A DNA stretch of 64,000 bases from CADEEL01 sp050246475 (GTDB lineage Bacteria; Pseudomonadota; Alphaproteobacteria; Caulobacterales; Aquidulcibacteraceae). How positions within the stretch are numbered: the first letter of the stretch is position 1; each line of letters begins with the position of its first letter. This document shows positions 43,516 through 52,281 of this stretch, piece after piece. The stretch is from assembly GCA_050246475.1 (NCBI GenBank), contig JBFWVZ010000004.1, positions 1 through 64,000 on the forward strand. The letters are read 5' to 3'. Both the position numbers and the translations under genes were made by a program. The notes beneath the pieces were generated by a model. The model had not been told where the DNA came from. It did not search any database and saw only the letters and a list, made by a program, of their open reading frames with translations.

Positions 43516-43963
43516 CGGCCGCCGGCAGTTTTCGCTCAATGTGGCGCGCGAAATCGGGCCAATAGAGATCCTTGTGCTGATCCCATACCGTGCGGATGCT
43601 GGGCGAGCCGATGTGCTCCAGCATCGCGCGCTCCAGGCCCGCCCAGTAAGAGCGCGGAATGGCGCCGCGCCGGTACTGAAAGAAGAGCGCCTCGTAGTGA
43701 TCGATGAGCATGCACGCGAAGAGACGCTCGCCGCCATTCTCCGCGCCCCAGCGCTCCTTCAAGATGTGCGGCGCGATCGTCGGATTGGCGAGCGCGAGCG
43801 CCCAGACGCTGCGCTCGGCCTGGATAATGGCGAGGTTCGTCTGCAGCTCGGCGTTGCGTTGCAACGTGCGCAAGCGATAGACGCCTGCGATGAGCGCAAC
43901 GAGCGCGCCGATGCCTGTCGCGAGGCCCAGCCACTCGCGCAGCGCGGCGAGATCGATCTGCAT
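43508..43963 (-). CDS. Small membrane-anchored helical protein of unknown function
   Basis: A 151-residue protein with one N-terminal membrane helix (about 12-32), then a helical cytoplasmic domain with 'LIDHYEALFFQYRRGAIPRSYW' and a Trp/Asp-rich end. Its start overlaps the stop of the acyl-CoA dehydrogenase upstream (TGATG), so it is translated with it. The domain order and the 'F-x-Y...G-x-IP...W' pattern resemble the partial protein at 63400-64000. I do not recognise a named family. Confidence 0.7.
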   Translation of the reverse strand: MQIDLAALREWLGLATGIGALVALIAGVYRLRTLQRNAELQTNLAIIQAERSVWALALANPTIAPHILKERWGAENGGERLFACMLIDHYEALFFQYRRGAIPRSYWAGLERAMLEHIGSPSIRTVWDQHKDLYWPDFARHIERKLPAAAT

Positions 43964-45081
43964 CAGAAATTGTTCAGCGCGGCGTAGCGGTCGCGGTGAA
44001 AGCTCGCCGAGCCGTAAAGCGCTTCGGCCACGCGCGCGCGCTTCAAGTAGAGCCCCGGATCGGCCGCGTCCGTCATGCCGATGCCGCCGTGCATCTGCAC
44101 CATTTCGTTGGAGATGAGGTGCAGCGTCTCGCCTGCGCGCGCTTTCGCCAGAGAGGCCAGCTCACGCACATCGTTGCTGCCGCTATCGAGCGCGGAAAGC
44201 GCCGCCATCACGCAGGAGCGCGTCAGCTCCAGCTCCACGAACATTTTCGAGGCGCGATGCTGGAGCGATTGGAACGTGCCGATGACTTGCCCGAATTGCG
44301 TGCGCGTCTTGAGGTATTCGCTCGTCGTTTCGAACGCTTGCGTCGCGTGGCCGAGCATTTCGGCGGCCAAACCGATGCGCGCGCGATCGAGGATCTGGTC
44401 GACGAGCGTCTCGCCGCTGTCGGCGGGCAGGTGAAGCACGTCGCCGGCTTTGACCGCGACGTTTTCGAAACTGATGTCGGCCGCGCCGCGGCTGTCGAGC
44501 GTGCGGAGCGCGGTGATGGTCGCGCCGCCTGCCTTCGCCGGCACAAGGAAAAGGCCAAGCCCTTCGCTCGTGCGCGCCGCGACGATCAGCAAATCCGCGA
44601 CATGACCATCGGCGACGTATTTCTTCGCGCCGTTGAGGGTAAAGCCGTCCTTGGCCTTCTTCGCATCGAGCGAAATCTTCGCGGGCGCGTGGTGGGGGCC
44701 TTCGTCGATCGCGAGCGCAACGATGGCGTCGCCGGCGGCGATCTTGGGGAGCCATTCGGATTTTTGCGCGTTCGAGCCGCCGAGCATGATGGCGCTGGCG
44801 CCCACGAGCGCCGTCGAGTGGAGCGGCGAGGGCGCGAGTGTCTTACCCAGCTCTTCGAGCACAATGCCCATGCCGACATAGCCGAGCGCAGAGCCTCCAT
44901 GCTCTTCGGGGATCAAAATCCCCGTCCAGCCCATGTCGGCCATCTCTTTCCACTTGGCGCGGTCGAAGCCTTCGGCCTGTGCATCGCGCACGGCGCGCGC
45001 ATGAGTCGTCGGCATCTCGTTCTGCGCAAACGCGCGGGCCGCGTCGCGGAGGAGTTCGTGTTCTTCGGTGAGCGTGAACAT
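43963..45081 (-). CDS. Acyl-CoA dehydrogenase (smaller subunit-like)
   Basis: A 372-residue flavoprotein. Typical ACAD blocks: N-terminal helical 'EEHELLRDAARAFAQNEM', middle beta domain with 'ISLDAKKAKDGFTLNGAKKYVADG', C-terminal 'QMHGGIGMTDAADPGLYLKRARV'. It introduces the alpha-beta double bond in acyl-CoA breakdown. The other ACAD at 45703-46905 lies on the same strand upstream; such unequal pairs often form heteromers in steroid or branched-acid catabolism. A higBA pair separates them; its antitoxin stop is 8 bases before this start. Confidence 0.9.
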   Translation of the reverse strand: MFTLTEEHELLRDAARAFAQNEMPTTHARAVRDAQAEGFDRAKWKEMADMGWTGILIPEEHGGSALGYVGMGIVLEELGKTLAPSPLHSTALVGASAIMLGGSNAQKSEWLPKIAAGDAIVALAIDEGPHHAPAKISLDAKKAKDGFTLNGAKKYVADGHVADLLIVAARTSEGLGLFLVPAKAGGATITALRTLDSRGAADISFENVAVKAGDVLHLPADSGETLVDQILDRARIGLAAEMLGHATQAFETTSEYLKTRTQFGQVIGTFQSLQHRASKMFVELELTRSCVMAALSALDSGSNDVRELASLAKARAGETLHLISNEMVQMHGGIGMTDAADPGLYLKRARVAEALYGSASFHRDRYAALNNF

Positions 45082-45089
45082 GGGCGTTC

Positions 45090-45389
45090 CTATGCGTCGA
45101 TGGGTTCGATGGATTTAAGGTCGCGCTTTGCGCCGGCCGCGGCGACGTCGAGGTCGTATTGTGTCTGCAGGTTCATCCAGAACTCGGCGGTCGTGCCGAG
45201 CGCGCGGGAGAGGCGCAGCGCCGTGTCCGCCGTGATGGGCGTTTCCTCGCGTGCAAGGCGCTCGATGCGCGTGCGCGGCACGAGGCAGCGCTTCGCCAGC
45301 GCGTAGGAGGTCAGCGCCAACGGCGCGAGGAATTCCTCGCGCAGCACTTCGCCGGGATGGACGGGGTCGAGGGGGCGGCGTTTCTTCAT
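45090..45389 (-). CDS. higA: HigA-type antitoxin
   Basis: A 99-residue XRE-type HTH antitoxin of the VapI/HigA family: 'HPGEVLREEFLAPLALTSYALAKRCLVPRTRIERLAREETPITADTALRLSRALGTTAEFWMNLQ' is the family pattern. It neutralises HigB and represses the operon. ATG 45389 shares its A with the last base of the higB stop (TGATG), giving the toxin-first order typical of higBA. Longer in-frame starts lie within higB and are not used. Confidence 0.92.
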   Translation of the reverse strand: MKKRRPLDPVHPGEVLREEFLAPLALTSYALAKRCLVPRTRIERLAREETPITADTALRLSRALGTTAEFWMNLQTQYDLDVAAAGAKRDLKSIEPIDA

Positions 45390-45673
45390 CAATGATAGTC
45401 CACGATCTCCACATTTTCCGGTCCCGCCTCGGTCCAGCGGAAGCAAATGCGCCACTGGCCGTTGATCCGGATCGAGTGCTGGCCTTTGCGGTCTCCGGTC
45501 AGTTTCTCAAGCCTGTTCGCCGGCGGTGCGCGCAAATCGTCGAGCGCGGCGGCCGCATGCAACATGCGCAGCTTGCGGCGCGCCGCGGCGACCAAGTCGG
45601 CGGGAAATCCCTTCCCCGGCGGCTGACCCAAATGAATGGCTTCGGCGCGCCGGTCCCTGAAGCTGCGGATCAT
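45389..45673 (-). CDS. higB: HigB-type toxin (RelE/ParE superfamily mRNA interferase)
   Basis: A 94-residue toxin that in relatives cleaves mRNA on the ribosome. 'RKLRMLHAA', 'LEKLTGDRKGQHSIRINGQWRICFRW' and the terminal 'VEIVDYH' are the HigB signatures, including the catalytic-region Arg/His residues. It is complete and apparently functional. The module is inserted between two acyl-CoA dehydrogenase genes, with its promoter/operator overlapping the upstream gene's stop codon. Confidence 0.93.
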   Translation of the reverse strand: MIRSFRDRRAEAIHLGQPPGKGFPADLVAAARRKLRMLHAAAALDDLRAPPANRLEKLTGDRKGQHSIRINGQWRICFRWTEAGPENVEIVDYH

Positions 45674-45676
45674 CGA

Positions 45677-45710
45677 AACGTATCACAGTACGATACCAAT
45701 GTCTATTGGT
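45677..45710 (-). promoter_or_regulatory. higBA promoter with two overlapping palindromes
   Basis: Minus strand: -35 TAGACA, 17-base spacer, -10 TACGTT. ACCAAT-AGAC-ATTGGT (45695-45710) covers the -35, and GTATC-N7-GATAC (45680-45696) covers the spacer up to the -10. Both fit binding by HigA dimers for autorepression. The -10 is 4 bases from the higB ATG, so the transcript would be leaderless or nearly so. Confidence 0.6.
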
Positions 45711-46905
45711 GATCCCTCAGGCCCAGCACGCGCTTGGCGACGACGTTGTGGTTCACTTCGGTGGTGCCGCCTTCGATAGAATTGCCCTTGGCGCGCAGCA
45801 TGGCGCGCGGGGCCATGAGCTCGGGCTTGGAGAAGCCGTCGCCGCCCCAGCCGAGCGCGCGATTGCCGAGCGCTTCGACGATGAGCTCCGTCTTCTCCTG
45901 ATTGAGGCCCGCTGCGGCGACCTTGAACATCGAGGCCATGTGCCCGACGCTTTCGCCGGCTTTCGCCATCTCCTGCCCGCGCCGCACGGTGAGCCCGAAC
46001 GCCTTGTCGAACATCTTGTGCTGCGCGATGCGCGCGCGGAGATCGGCGTCCGCGAGCTTGCCGCTCTCGACGCCGACATAGTGCTTGGCGATCTCCTCGA
46101 TCGGGATCGCGCCCGCGCCGCCGCCAAAGCCGCCGGCGGAAATGTTTTGACGTTCGAACATGAGCAAGCGCTTGGCGATCTCCCAGCCGCCGTTCAGCCG
46201 CCCGACCATTTGGTCCTTCGGCACTTTCACGTCGGTCAGAAAGGTTTCGCAGAAGGGCGAGGCGCCGGAGATCAATTTGATCGGCCGCGTTTCGACGCCC
46301 TGCGTCTCCATATCGAAGAGCACGAACGAGATGCCTTCGTGCTTCACTTTCGTATCCGTGCGCACGAGGCAGAACATCCAGTCCGCTTCGTTGGCGTAGC
46401 TCGTCCAGATTTTCTGGCCGTTGATGAGCCAGTGATCGCCTTTGTCTTCGCACTTGGTTTGCAGGCTCGCGAGATCGCTGCCCGCGCCCGGCTCGGAATA
46501 GCCCTGGCACCAGCGGATTTCGCCGCGCACGATTTGCGGCAGGTATTTCTTCTTCTGCTCTTCGTTGCCGTATTCGATGAGGACGGGGCCGAACATCCAG
46601 AGCCCGAAGGAGAAGAGCGGCGGGCGCGCTTTGATGCGCCGCAGCTCTTCTTGCAGGATATTGTTTTCAGCCGGGGAGAGCCCGCCGCCGCCGTACTCTT
46701 TTGGCCATGTCGGCGCGGTCCAGCCCTTGGCGGCCATCGCGTCGAGCCATTGCTTGGACTCTGGCGATTTGAACTTGAACTTCCGCCCGCCCCAGACGGC
46801 GTCGTCCTCGCCCATGGGCGTGCGCATCGCGGGCGGGCAATTGGCCTCCAGCCACGCGCGCGTTTCGTTGCGGAACGCCTCCAAGGGGCCTGCGCCATCG
46901 GCCAT
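45703..46905 (-). CDS. Acyl-CoA dehydrogenase (larger subunit-like)
   Basis: A 400-residue flavoprotein. 'WCQGYSEPGAGSDLASLQT' (substrate/FAD loop), 'WLINGQKIWTSYANEADWMFCLVRT' (FAD-binding strand region), 'LAMRAMLRAKGNSIEGGTTEVNHNVVAKRVLGL'-like C-terminus. Probably acts with the shorter ACAD at 43963-45081. Its stop codon TAG is part of the higBA promoter. Transcription through the higBA genes would be needed for operon expression of the second ACAD. Confidence 0.9.
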   Translation of the reverse strand: MADGAGPLEAFRNETRAWLEANCPPAMRTPMGEDDAVWGGRKFKFKSPESKQWLDAMAAKGWTAPTWPKEYGGGGLSPAENNILQEELRRIKARPPLFSFGLWMFGPVLIEYGNEEQKKKYLPQIVRGEIRWCQGYSEPGAGSDLASLQTKCEDKGDHWLINGQKIWTSYANEADWMFCLVRTDTKVKHEGISFVLFDMETQGVETRPIKLISGASPFCETFLTDVKVPKDQMVGRLNGGWEIAKRLLMFERQNISAGGFGGGAGAIPIEEIAKHYVGVESGKLADADLRARIAQHKMFDKAFGLTVRRGQEMAKAGESVGHMASMFKVAAAGLNQEKTELIVEALGNRALGWGGDGFSKPELMAPRAMLRAKGNSIEGGTTEVNHNVVAKRVLGLRDHQ

Positions 46906-46975
46906 CGTCGTTTCTCCCGATCGTTTTTCCTGTCCACGGTACGTTTAGCGGCGGGCGCGGGCGCGCACAACGCGG

Positions 46976-47191
46976 CTAGCGAAACCGCCCGCCTGTCTCC
47001 ACGCCCATCAGATTCACCAGGTGCACCAGCGCCAGGACGAAGAGGACGGCGGAGAGCACGATGATGGTGCGCCACGGCAAGAGGCGGGGCTTGTTCGGGT
47101 TGGGCGGCAGTTCCGCTTTCCACTGCGCGTAGGCAAACAAAACGCCGGCGGCCGCCATGACCGCCAGCGTGATGATGGTTTCGAGATCCAT
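46976..47191 (-). CDS. Small two-helix membrane protein
   Basis: A 71-residue protein with helices at about 5-22 and 42-60 joined by a Pro-rich linker (ELPPNPNKPRLLPW). The layout is clean for a small inner-membrane protein and the gene starts 54 bases after the upstream gene's stop on the same strand. Family not recognised. Confidence 0.6.
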   Translation of the reverse strand: MDLETIITLAVMAAAGVLFAYAQWKAELPPNPNKPRLLPWRTIIVLSAVLFVLALVHLVNLMGVETGGRFR

Positions 47192-47244
47192 GCGGACCGC
47201 TTAGCCGGGGGCGGGGCTTTGCGCCACGCCCCCGGCGTCAGAGG

Positions 47245-48027
47245 TCAGCGGCGGCTGCGCCACGTCGTGTAGCCGAGCGAAAGCGTGCGCGGCGAAGAGG
47301 GCGAGACCGCGTTCATGCGGAACTGGCTGATGCGCCCTTCATTGGTGCGCACGCAGACATAAGAGCCCACGGGCACGCTGAAGAGCGGCACGCGGTTCGT
47401 GCTGAACGTCTCGTCGCGGCAGCCGTCATAGCCGCGGTTGGAGCGGTTGCCGACGGCGATCTGCGCGCCGTTGCGGGGCACGAGGTAGAGCCGCGTGGCG
47501 GTTTCGGCTTGGAACCAGAGATCCGCGCCCGGCACGTTGCCGACTTCGCGGCCCGTGTCGAAATCCGCGAGCCAGGTTTGGCGAAGCTGGATCGGGCCCG
47601 TCGAGTGCGTGCCGCCGCCAGGAGGACCGCCGGGGCCGCCAGGGCCGCCGGGACCGCCAGGGCCGCCTGGGCCGCCTGGGCCATCAAAGTCGCGGCGGCA
47701 GCGGAAGCCGCGCGCTTCGGCGACGCAATCGGCGCGGCGCGGTTCGTTGCGCTGAATAGTGCCGCTGGGACCGTATTCGCAGACAAGAGCGCGCTGGCCG
47801 CCGATCGTTTGGATGCGCGTGCCACTCAGCCGGTTGACGATCGGCGTCGTCCACCAGCCATCGGGCAGCGTGTCGGTAATGGTGCGTCGCGCCTGTGTCA
47901 GCGGGCATTCAATGAATTGGCGCCCGCCGAGAAATCCGTCGCGATCGCCGCCATATTGCGCGTAGGACGGCGCGGGAATCGCCGCGACCGCCATGACGGC
48001 CGCGAGGCCGGCTATCATCGTTTTCAT
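47245..48027 (-). CDS. Secreted protein with Gly-Pro-Gly collagen-like linker
   Basis: A 260-residue exported protein. Signal peptide about 1-23 ('AVMAVAAIPAPSYAQ'). Two Cys-containing domains are separated by a perfect Gly-Pro-Gly tract (residues 116-138). The first domain has four or five Cys with W-W-T and 'ALVCEYG'; the second has 'LYLVPRNGAQIAVGNRSN' and 'FSVPVGSYVCVRTNEGR'. I do not recognise either domain. Probably periplasmic or secreted, disulfide-bonded. ATG 48027 follows a weak ribosome-binding site. Confidence 0.75.
   Translation of the reverse strand: MKTMIAGLAAVMAVAAIPAPSYAQYGGDRDGFLGGRQFIECPLTQARRTITDTLPDGWWTTPIVNRLSGTRIQTIGGQRALVCEYGPSGTIQRNEPRRADCVAEARGFRCRRDFDGPGGPGGPGGPGGPGGPGGPPGGGTHSTGPIQLRQTWLADFDTGREVGNVPGADLWFQAETATRLYLVPRNGAQIAVGNRSNRGYDGCRDETFSTNRVPLFSVPVGSYVCVRTNEGRISQFRMNAVSPSSPRTLSLGYTTWRSRR
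47614..47682 (-). repeat. Nine-base tandem repeat encoding Gly-Pro-Gly units
   Basis: About seven copies of a GGN-CCN-GGN unit within the secreted protein gene. Short-period repeats of this kind expand and contract by slippage without breaking the frame, so linker length may vary between strains. Confidence 0.85.
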
Positions 48028-48065
48028 GAGCGTAAACTCCCCAAAGGCGCAGGGGCGCGCCCCCG

Positions 48066-49514
48066 CTAGACCGCGACTTTATCGCGCGGCGCATCTGTCC
48101 GCGCGCTGATTGCGCCGTTCAGACTGCGTTTAGCGAGGCCATGTTCGGTCTTGGCCCAATGGTGCGGGCGCGTGAAAAGCTCACCGAGCGCCCGGAGCGC
48201 CGCCAGCGAGGCGAGCGGCCAATAGAACGGCATGGTGAGCGCGGCGAGCGCGATCCGCTCATCGCGCAGGAGCGCCGCGACCGCGAGGGCGAGATAGAGC
48301 GCGGTCGCGTAGCCGGCCGAAGCAAGCCCCAGATCGATCGGCCCCAATAGGTCGATCGGCGTGAGAATGGAAAGCGCCAGCGCGATCGCAAGCGGCCCGT
48401 GCGCGAAGGCGGCGATGAGCCCGCCGAAAAGAATGAGCTGCATCGAGAGGAAGGCCCAGACGCCCATTTCGCGCGCCGTAGCGAAGGGATCGCGCATCAG
48501 CACGAGCCATGTCTGCATGTGGCCCTTGATCCAGCGCGTGCGTTGTTTGAGCCAGGCGTCGAAGGTGATTGGCGCTTCTTCCTGCGTCGGCGGAGCGATC
48601 ATGGCGCTTCGCCAGCCCTCGCGGGCGAGACGGTAGCCGAGATCGGCGTCCTCGGTGACGTTCCAGGGATCCCAGGCGCCGGCGGCGCGCAGCGTCTCGA
48701 CGCGGAAATGATTGCTCGTGCCGCCCAGCGGGAGAGGGAGTTTGAGACGCGCGAGCAGCGGGAGCATGGCTCGGAACTGGATGGCGTATTCCGCCGCGAA
48801 TTGCCCTGCGATCCAGCTTTGATCAGCGTTCTCGGCCGCCAGCGGCGCCTGCACGCACGCGATCTGCGTGTCCGCCGCGAATGCGTCGAGGGCGGCCTTG
48901 AGCTGCGCGGGATGGGGGCGATCCTCGGCGTCATAGATCGCGACGAAGTCTCCACGCGCACATGAGAGCGCGTGATTGAGCGCGTGGGGCTTGGTGCGCG
49001 GCCCGCCTTGAGGCGCGACGAGGATTTCGAAGTGCGCCGGCAGCGCCATCGCGGCAAGCGCGGCGCGCGTTTCGATGTCGTCTTCCTCGAGCACCAGCTT
49101 CACGTCCAAAAGCTCGGACGGATAATCGAGGCGCTTGAGCGCGGCGACGAGGCCGTGCGCGACATCGGCTTCGAGGAAGAGCGGGCAGATGAGCGTGTAG
49201 CGCGGCAAGGGAGCGGGCCAGCGCGCGGCGCTCGGCTCCGCGGGCGCGAGGCTCGCGGCGGCGGCGACGAGCCGGACGCCGATCGCCAGCGTGAAGACAA
49301 AAACGGCAAGTGCGTAGAGCGAGAGCCAAAAGAGGCTTGGCGCTTCAAACGCGGTCCAAACCGAAATCCCCGCCAAGGAAAGAAGAAAAACGATCTGCGG
49401 CCGAGTCAAAACCCGCTGCGCGGACCGCGACCGGGCCAAATGAGGGCGGGCATGCGCGGCGATCTCGATCGCACGCCCTTCGAGCGGCGCGGCGCTGAGG
49501 CTCCCCCCGTCCAT
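48066..49514 (-). CDS. Family 2 glycosyltransferase, membrane-bound (cellulose-synthase-like)
   Basis: A 482-residue processive-type GT2. Two helices near the N-terminus, a cytoplasmic GT-A domain with 'LICPLFLEADVAHGLVAALKRLDYP', the DxD-like 'IYDAEDRPHP', 'TEDADLGYRL' and the acceptor motif Q-R-T-R-W ('KQRTRWIKGHMQTW'), then three to four C-terminal helices. It polymerises or exports a polysaccharide in XagB/NdvC-like fashion. The frame reaches an ATG at 49691; ATG 49514 ('MDGGSLSAA') is preferred because the extra part lacks family character. Confidence 0.85.
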   Translation of the reverse strand: MDGGSLSAAPLEGRAIEIAAHARPHLARSRSAQRVLTRPQIVFLLSLAGISVWTAFEAPSLFWLSLYALAVFVFTLAIGVRLVAAAASLAPAEPSAARWPAPLPRYTLICPLFLEADVAHGLVAALKRLDYPSELLDVKLVLEEDDIETRAALAAMALPAHFEILVAPQGGPRTKPHALNHALSCARGDFVAIYDAEDRPHPAQLKAALDAFAADTQIACVQAPLAAENADQSWIAGQFAAEYAIQFRAMLPLLARLKLPLPLGGTSNHFRVETLRAAGAWDPWNVTEDADLGYRLAREGWRSAMIAPPTQEEAPITFDAWLKQRTRWIKGHMQTWLVLMRDPFATAREMGVWAFLSMQLILFGGLIAAFAHGPLAIALALSILTPIDLLGPIDLGLASAGYATALYLALAVAALLRDERIALAALTMPFYWPLASLAALRALGELFTRPHHWAKTEHGLAKRSLNGAISARTDAPRDKVAV

Positions 49515-49721
49515 GGGGCGCCATGGGATAGGGTCGCGTTTTGGTTGAACACTGCAACCGGGTTGAGGCTGACGCGATGGTTCGCGCGCGCGTTGCAAGT
49601 TAAGCGTCGAGCCTGTGGATAACGCTTGGGCCAAGAACGGCAGAACGGCGAACCCGCGCGCGTTGACACCTCTTCGATTCCTATTGTTCATCGCGGCGCG
49701 CGAATGGTGTGGGAAAAACGG

Positions 49722-50033
49722 ATGATGAGTTTACGCTCGCTTTTGGCGCCGCTCATCTTTGGCGTTGCGATTGCCGGCGCGCTCTCCGCGTGCACAACAA
49801 CGAGCGATGAGCCCGCAGCGGCTTCGACTGGGCAGTGCTATTGGCTCTCCAACCAGGGAGAGGGTTGGGTCTCGCGGCCCGATCTATTGGAACCCGCGCT
49901 TTGCTTTGAAATGGATAGCTGCTCGGGCGGGATCGGGATGTCGGGCGGCGGTTGCTACAAATGGGCGGGCGACCCGGACGCGCCGGGCGTGCCGTGGAGC
50001 GCGTTTGGCAGAGGCCGGGCTACTCCCCCTTGA
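49722..50033 (+). CDS. Small lipoprotein of unknown function
   Basis: A 103-residue protein whose N-terminus 'LIFGVAIAGALSAC' is a lipoprotein signal (lipobox Cys near residue 22). The mature part is short, Gly/Trp-rich and holds four Cys, including 'CSGGIGMSGGGCYKW', so it may be disulfide-bonded in the periplasm. Family not recognised. The stop overlaps the minus-strand sixA end by 14 bases. Start uncertain among ATGs at 49704, 49722 and 49725. Confidence 0.6.
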   Translation: MMSLRSLLAPLIFGVAIAGALSACTTTSDEPAAASTGQCYWLSNQGEGWVSRPDLLEPALCFEMDSCSGGIGMSGGGCYKWAGDPDAPGVPWSAFGRGRATPP

Positions 50034-50535
50034 GCCGCCCCCAGCCGATGAGCGTCGCGCCCGCCGCTTGAAGCGTTGAGCCTGTCAGCGTGAAGGCGGC
50101 GAAGCCAGATGTCGGCACGTGCTCGGCGAGTTGCGATGCGGCGGGAGAGCGGTCTCGTGCTTGGCGCAGCAAGCGCGCCACGAGCTCAGTCATGCCCGGA
50201 TTGTGCCCCACAACGATGACGCCGGCGTCTTCGTCGTCGCCGGCGGCGTCGAGCGCTTCCTCCCAGATGTCCTCGGGCTCGGCCTCATAGATCGCGTCAG
50301 CGATGACCAGGCGCGGCTTCCACGGGAGCGCCGCGGCCAGGTGCTCAAACGTTTCGCGCGTTCGGACGGAGGGTGAGACGACGGCGAGCATCGGCCGGGC
50401 GTCGAGGGCCGCAATCGCTTCGCCGGCTTCGCGCGCCTCGCGCTTGCCGCGCTCGGTCAGCCCGCGCGCGCGGTCGCTCGGCGCTTCGGTGGGGCGCACA
50501 GCCTTGGCGTGGCGAACGAGGATCAAGGTCCGCAT
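50020..50535 (-). CDS. sixA: Histidine phosphatase SixA-like
   Basis: A 171-residue histidine phosphatase. 'LVRHAKA' (R8, H9) near the N-terminus, 'LTERGKREA', 'SPSVRTRETFEHL' and 'VIVVGHNPGMTEL' (second catalytic His) are the family motifs. SixA in E. coli dephosphorylates phospho-His on signalling proteins. ATG 50535 gives the canonical start; an ATG 17 codons upstream (50586) is not supported by family length. It lies head to head with the lysyl-tRNA synthetase gene. Confidence 0.88.
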   Translation of the reverse strand: MRTLILVRHAKAVRPTEAPSDRARGLTERGKREAREAGEAIAALDARPMLAVVSPSVRTRETFEHLAAALPWKPRLVIADAIYEAEPEDIWEEALDAAGDDEDAGVIVVGHNPGMTELVARLLRQARDRSPAASQLAEHVPTSGFAAFTLTGSTLQAAGATLIGWGRLKGE

Positions 50536-50634
50536 CGCGCGCCGATAGGCGATTGTGCGCCCCCGGTGCAACGAAAAAGCCTCCAAACTGGCGCGCGCGG
50601 GCGCTCTCCGTTAAGCGGGAGCGCTAGGATTCGC

Positions 50635-52278
50635 ATGTCAGACCGCACCACACTCGCCCAGCACGCCAAGGCGTGGCCCTTCGAACAAGCGCGCTTGGTC
50701 GTCGAGCGGGTGAAGAAAAACCCGAAAGCCAATAGCGAACAGCCAGTCATCTTCGAGACGGGCTATGGCCCTTCGGGGCTGCCGCACATCGGCACGTTCC
50801 AGGAAGTCGCGCGCACGACAATGGTGCAGCACGCCTTCCGCGTGCTGACGGACGACAAGATCAAGACGCGCCTCATCGCCTTTTCCGACGATATGGACGG
50901 CCTGCGCAAAGTGCCGGGCAACGTGCCCAATCAAGCCTTGCTCGAAGCCAATCTGCACAAGCCGCTGACGCAAGTGCCCGATCCGTTCGGCTGCCACCAG
51001 AGTTTCGCGCATCACAACAACGCCAAGCTGCGCGAGTTCCTGGACGGCTTCGGGTTCGACTACGAATTCATGTCGTCCACGGAGCAATATAAGTCGGGCG
51101 CGTTCGATGAGACGCTCTTGAAGATGCTCGATCGCTACGACGCGGTGATGGCGATCATGCTGCCGACGCTGGGGGAGGAGCGGCGCGCGTCCTACTCGCC
51201 CTTCCTGCCGATCAGCCCGAAGACAGGCAAGGTGCTGCAAGTTCCCACGCTCGCGCGCAATTTCGAGAAAGGCACGATCGTCTTCGAGGACGAGGACGGC
51301 GAAAAGATCGAGCTGCCCGTCACCGGCGGCAACGTGAAGATCCAGTGGAAGCCCGATTGGGCTTTGCGCTGGACCGCGCTCGGCGTCGATTACGAAATGT
51401 CCGGCAAGGATCTGATCGACAGCGTGCAGCAAAGCTCGAAGATTTGCCGCGCGCTCGGGGGAACGCCGCCGGAAGGCTTCAATTACGAACTCTTCCTCGA
51501 TGAGCACGGGCAGAAGATTTCAAAGTCGAAGGGCAACGGCCTCACGATCGACGAATGGCTGCGCTATGCGCCGCCGGAAAGCCTCGCGCATTACATCTAC
51601 GGCAAGCCGAAAACCGCCAAGCGCCTTTACTTCGACGTGATCCCCAAGGCCGTCGATGAATATCTCGCGCACCTCGAGAGCTATCCCGAGCAGAACGAGG
51701 CGGAGCGGATGGAGAATCCGGTCTGGCATCTTCACACCGGCGCGCCGCCGAGCCCGGAGCGCGCGGCGAGTTATGCGCCCGCGACGAACCCGAAGGCGCA
51801 GAGTGCGATCACATTCGCGCTGCTGCTCAATCTCGTCTCGGCCGCGAACGCGGAATCGAAGGATCATCTCTGGAAGTTCATCGAGAAGTATGCGCCGGGC
51901 GCCTCGCCCCAAACGCATCCCTTCCTCGACAAGCTCACGGGCTACGCACTCGCGTATTACGAGGATTTCGTGAAGCCCACGAAGCGCTTCCGCGCCGCGA
52001 GCGAGAAGGAGCGCGCCGCGTTTCTCGATCTCATCGCGCGGTTCGAGAAGCTGCCCGCTGAAGAACGCGACGGCGAAGCGATCCAGGCGGAGGTCTACGC
52101 CGTCGGCAAGGAGCACGGGTTCGAGCCGCTGCGCGATTGGTTCAGGGCGCTCTACGAAGTGCTCTTCGGCCAGGAGCAGGGGCCGCGCTTCGGCTCCTTC
52201 GCGGCGATCTTCGGCGTCCGGGAAACCGCCGCGCTCATGCGCCGCGCGCTCGCGGGCGAATTGGTGAAGGCGGCTTAG
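50635..52278 (+). CDS. lysK: Lysyl-tRNA synthetase, class I
   Basis: A 547-residue class I LysRS, the form found in archaea and alphaproteobacteria instead of the class II LysS. HIGH motif as 'PSGLPHIGT' (46-54), KMSKS motif as 'KISKSKGNG' (about 294-302). Cytoplasmic. TAGGA lies 6 bases before ATG 50635. Earlier in-frame ATGs (50509) are inside the divergent sixA region and unlikely. It charges tRNA-Lys; no operon partner is needed. Confidence 0.95.
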   Translation: MSDRTTLAQHAKAWPFEQARLVVERVKKNPKANSEQPVIFETGYGPSGLPHIGTFQEVARTTMVQHAFRVLTDDKIKTRLIAFSDDMDGLRKVPGNVPNQALLEANLHKPLTQVPDPFGCHQSFAHHNNAKLREFLDGFGFDYEFMSSTEQYKSGAFDETLLKMLDRYDAVMAIMLPTLGEERRASYSPFLPISPKTGKVLQVPTLARNFEKGTIVFEDEDGEKIELPVTGGNVKIQWKPDWALRWTALGVDYEMSGKDLIDSVQQSSKICRALGGTPPEGFNYELFLDEHGQKISKSKGNGLTIDEWLRYAPPESLAHYIYGKPKTAKRLYFDVIPKAVDEYLAHLESYPEQNEAERMENPVWHLHTGAPPSPERAASYAPATNPKAQSAITFALLLNLVSAANAESKDHLWKFIEKYAPGASPQTHPFLDKLTGYALAYYEDFVKPTKRFRAASEKERAAFLDLIARFEKLPAEERDGEAIQAEVYAVGKEHGFEPLRDWFRALYEVLFGQEQGPRFGSFAAIFGVRETAALMRRALAGELVKAA

Positions 52279-52281
52279 GCG

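Noticed and set aside
47614..47682. Possible CRISPR-like short repeats
   Set aside because: The period is 9 bases, with no spacers, and it encodes Gly-Pro-Gly in frame.
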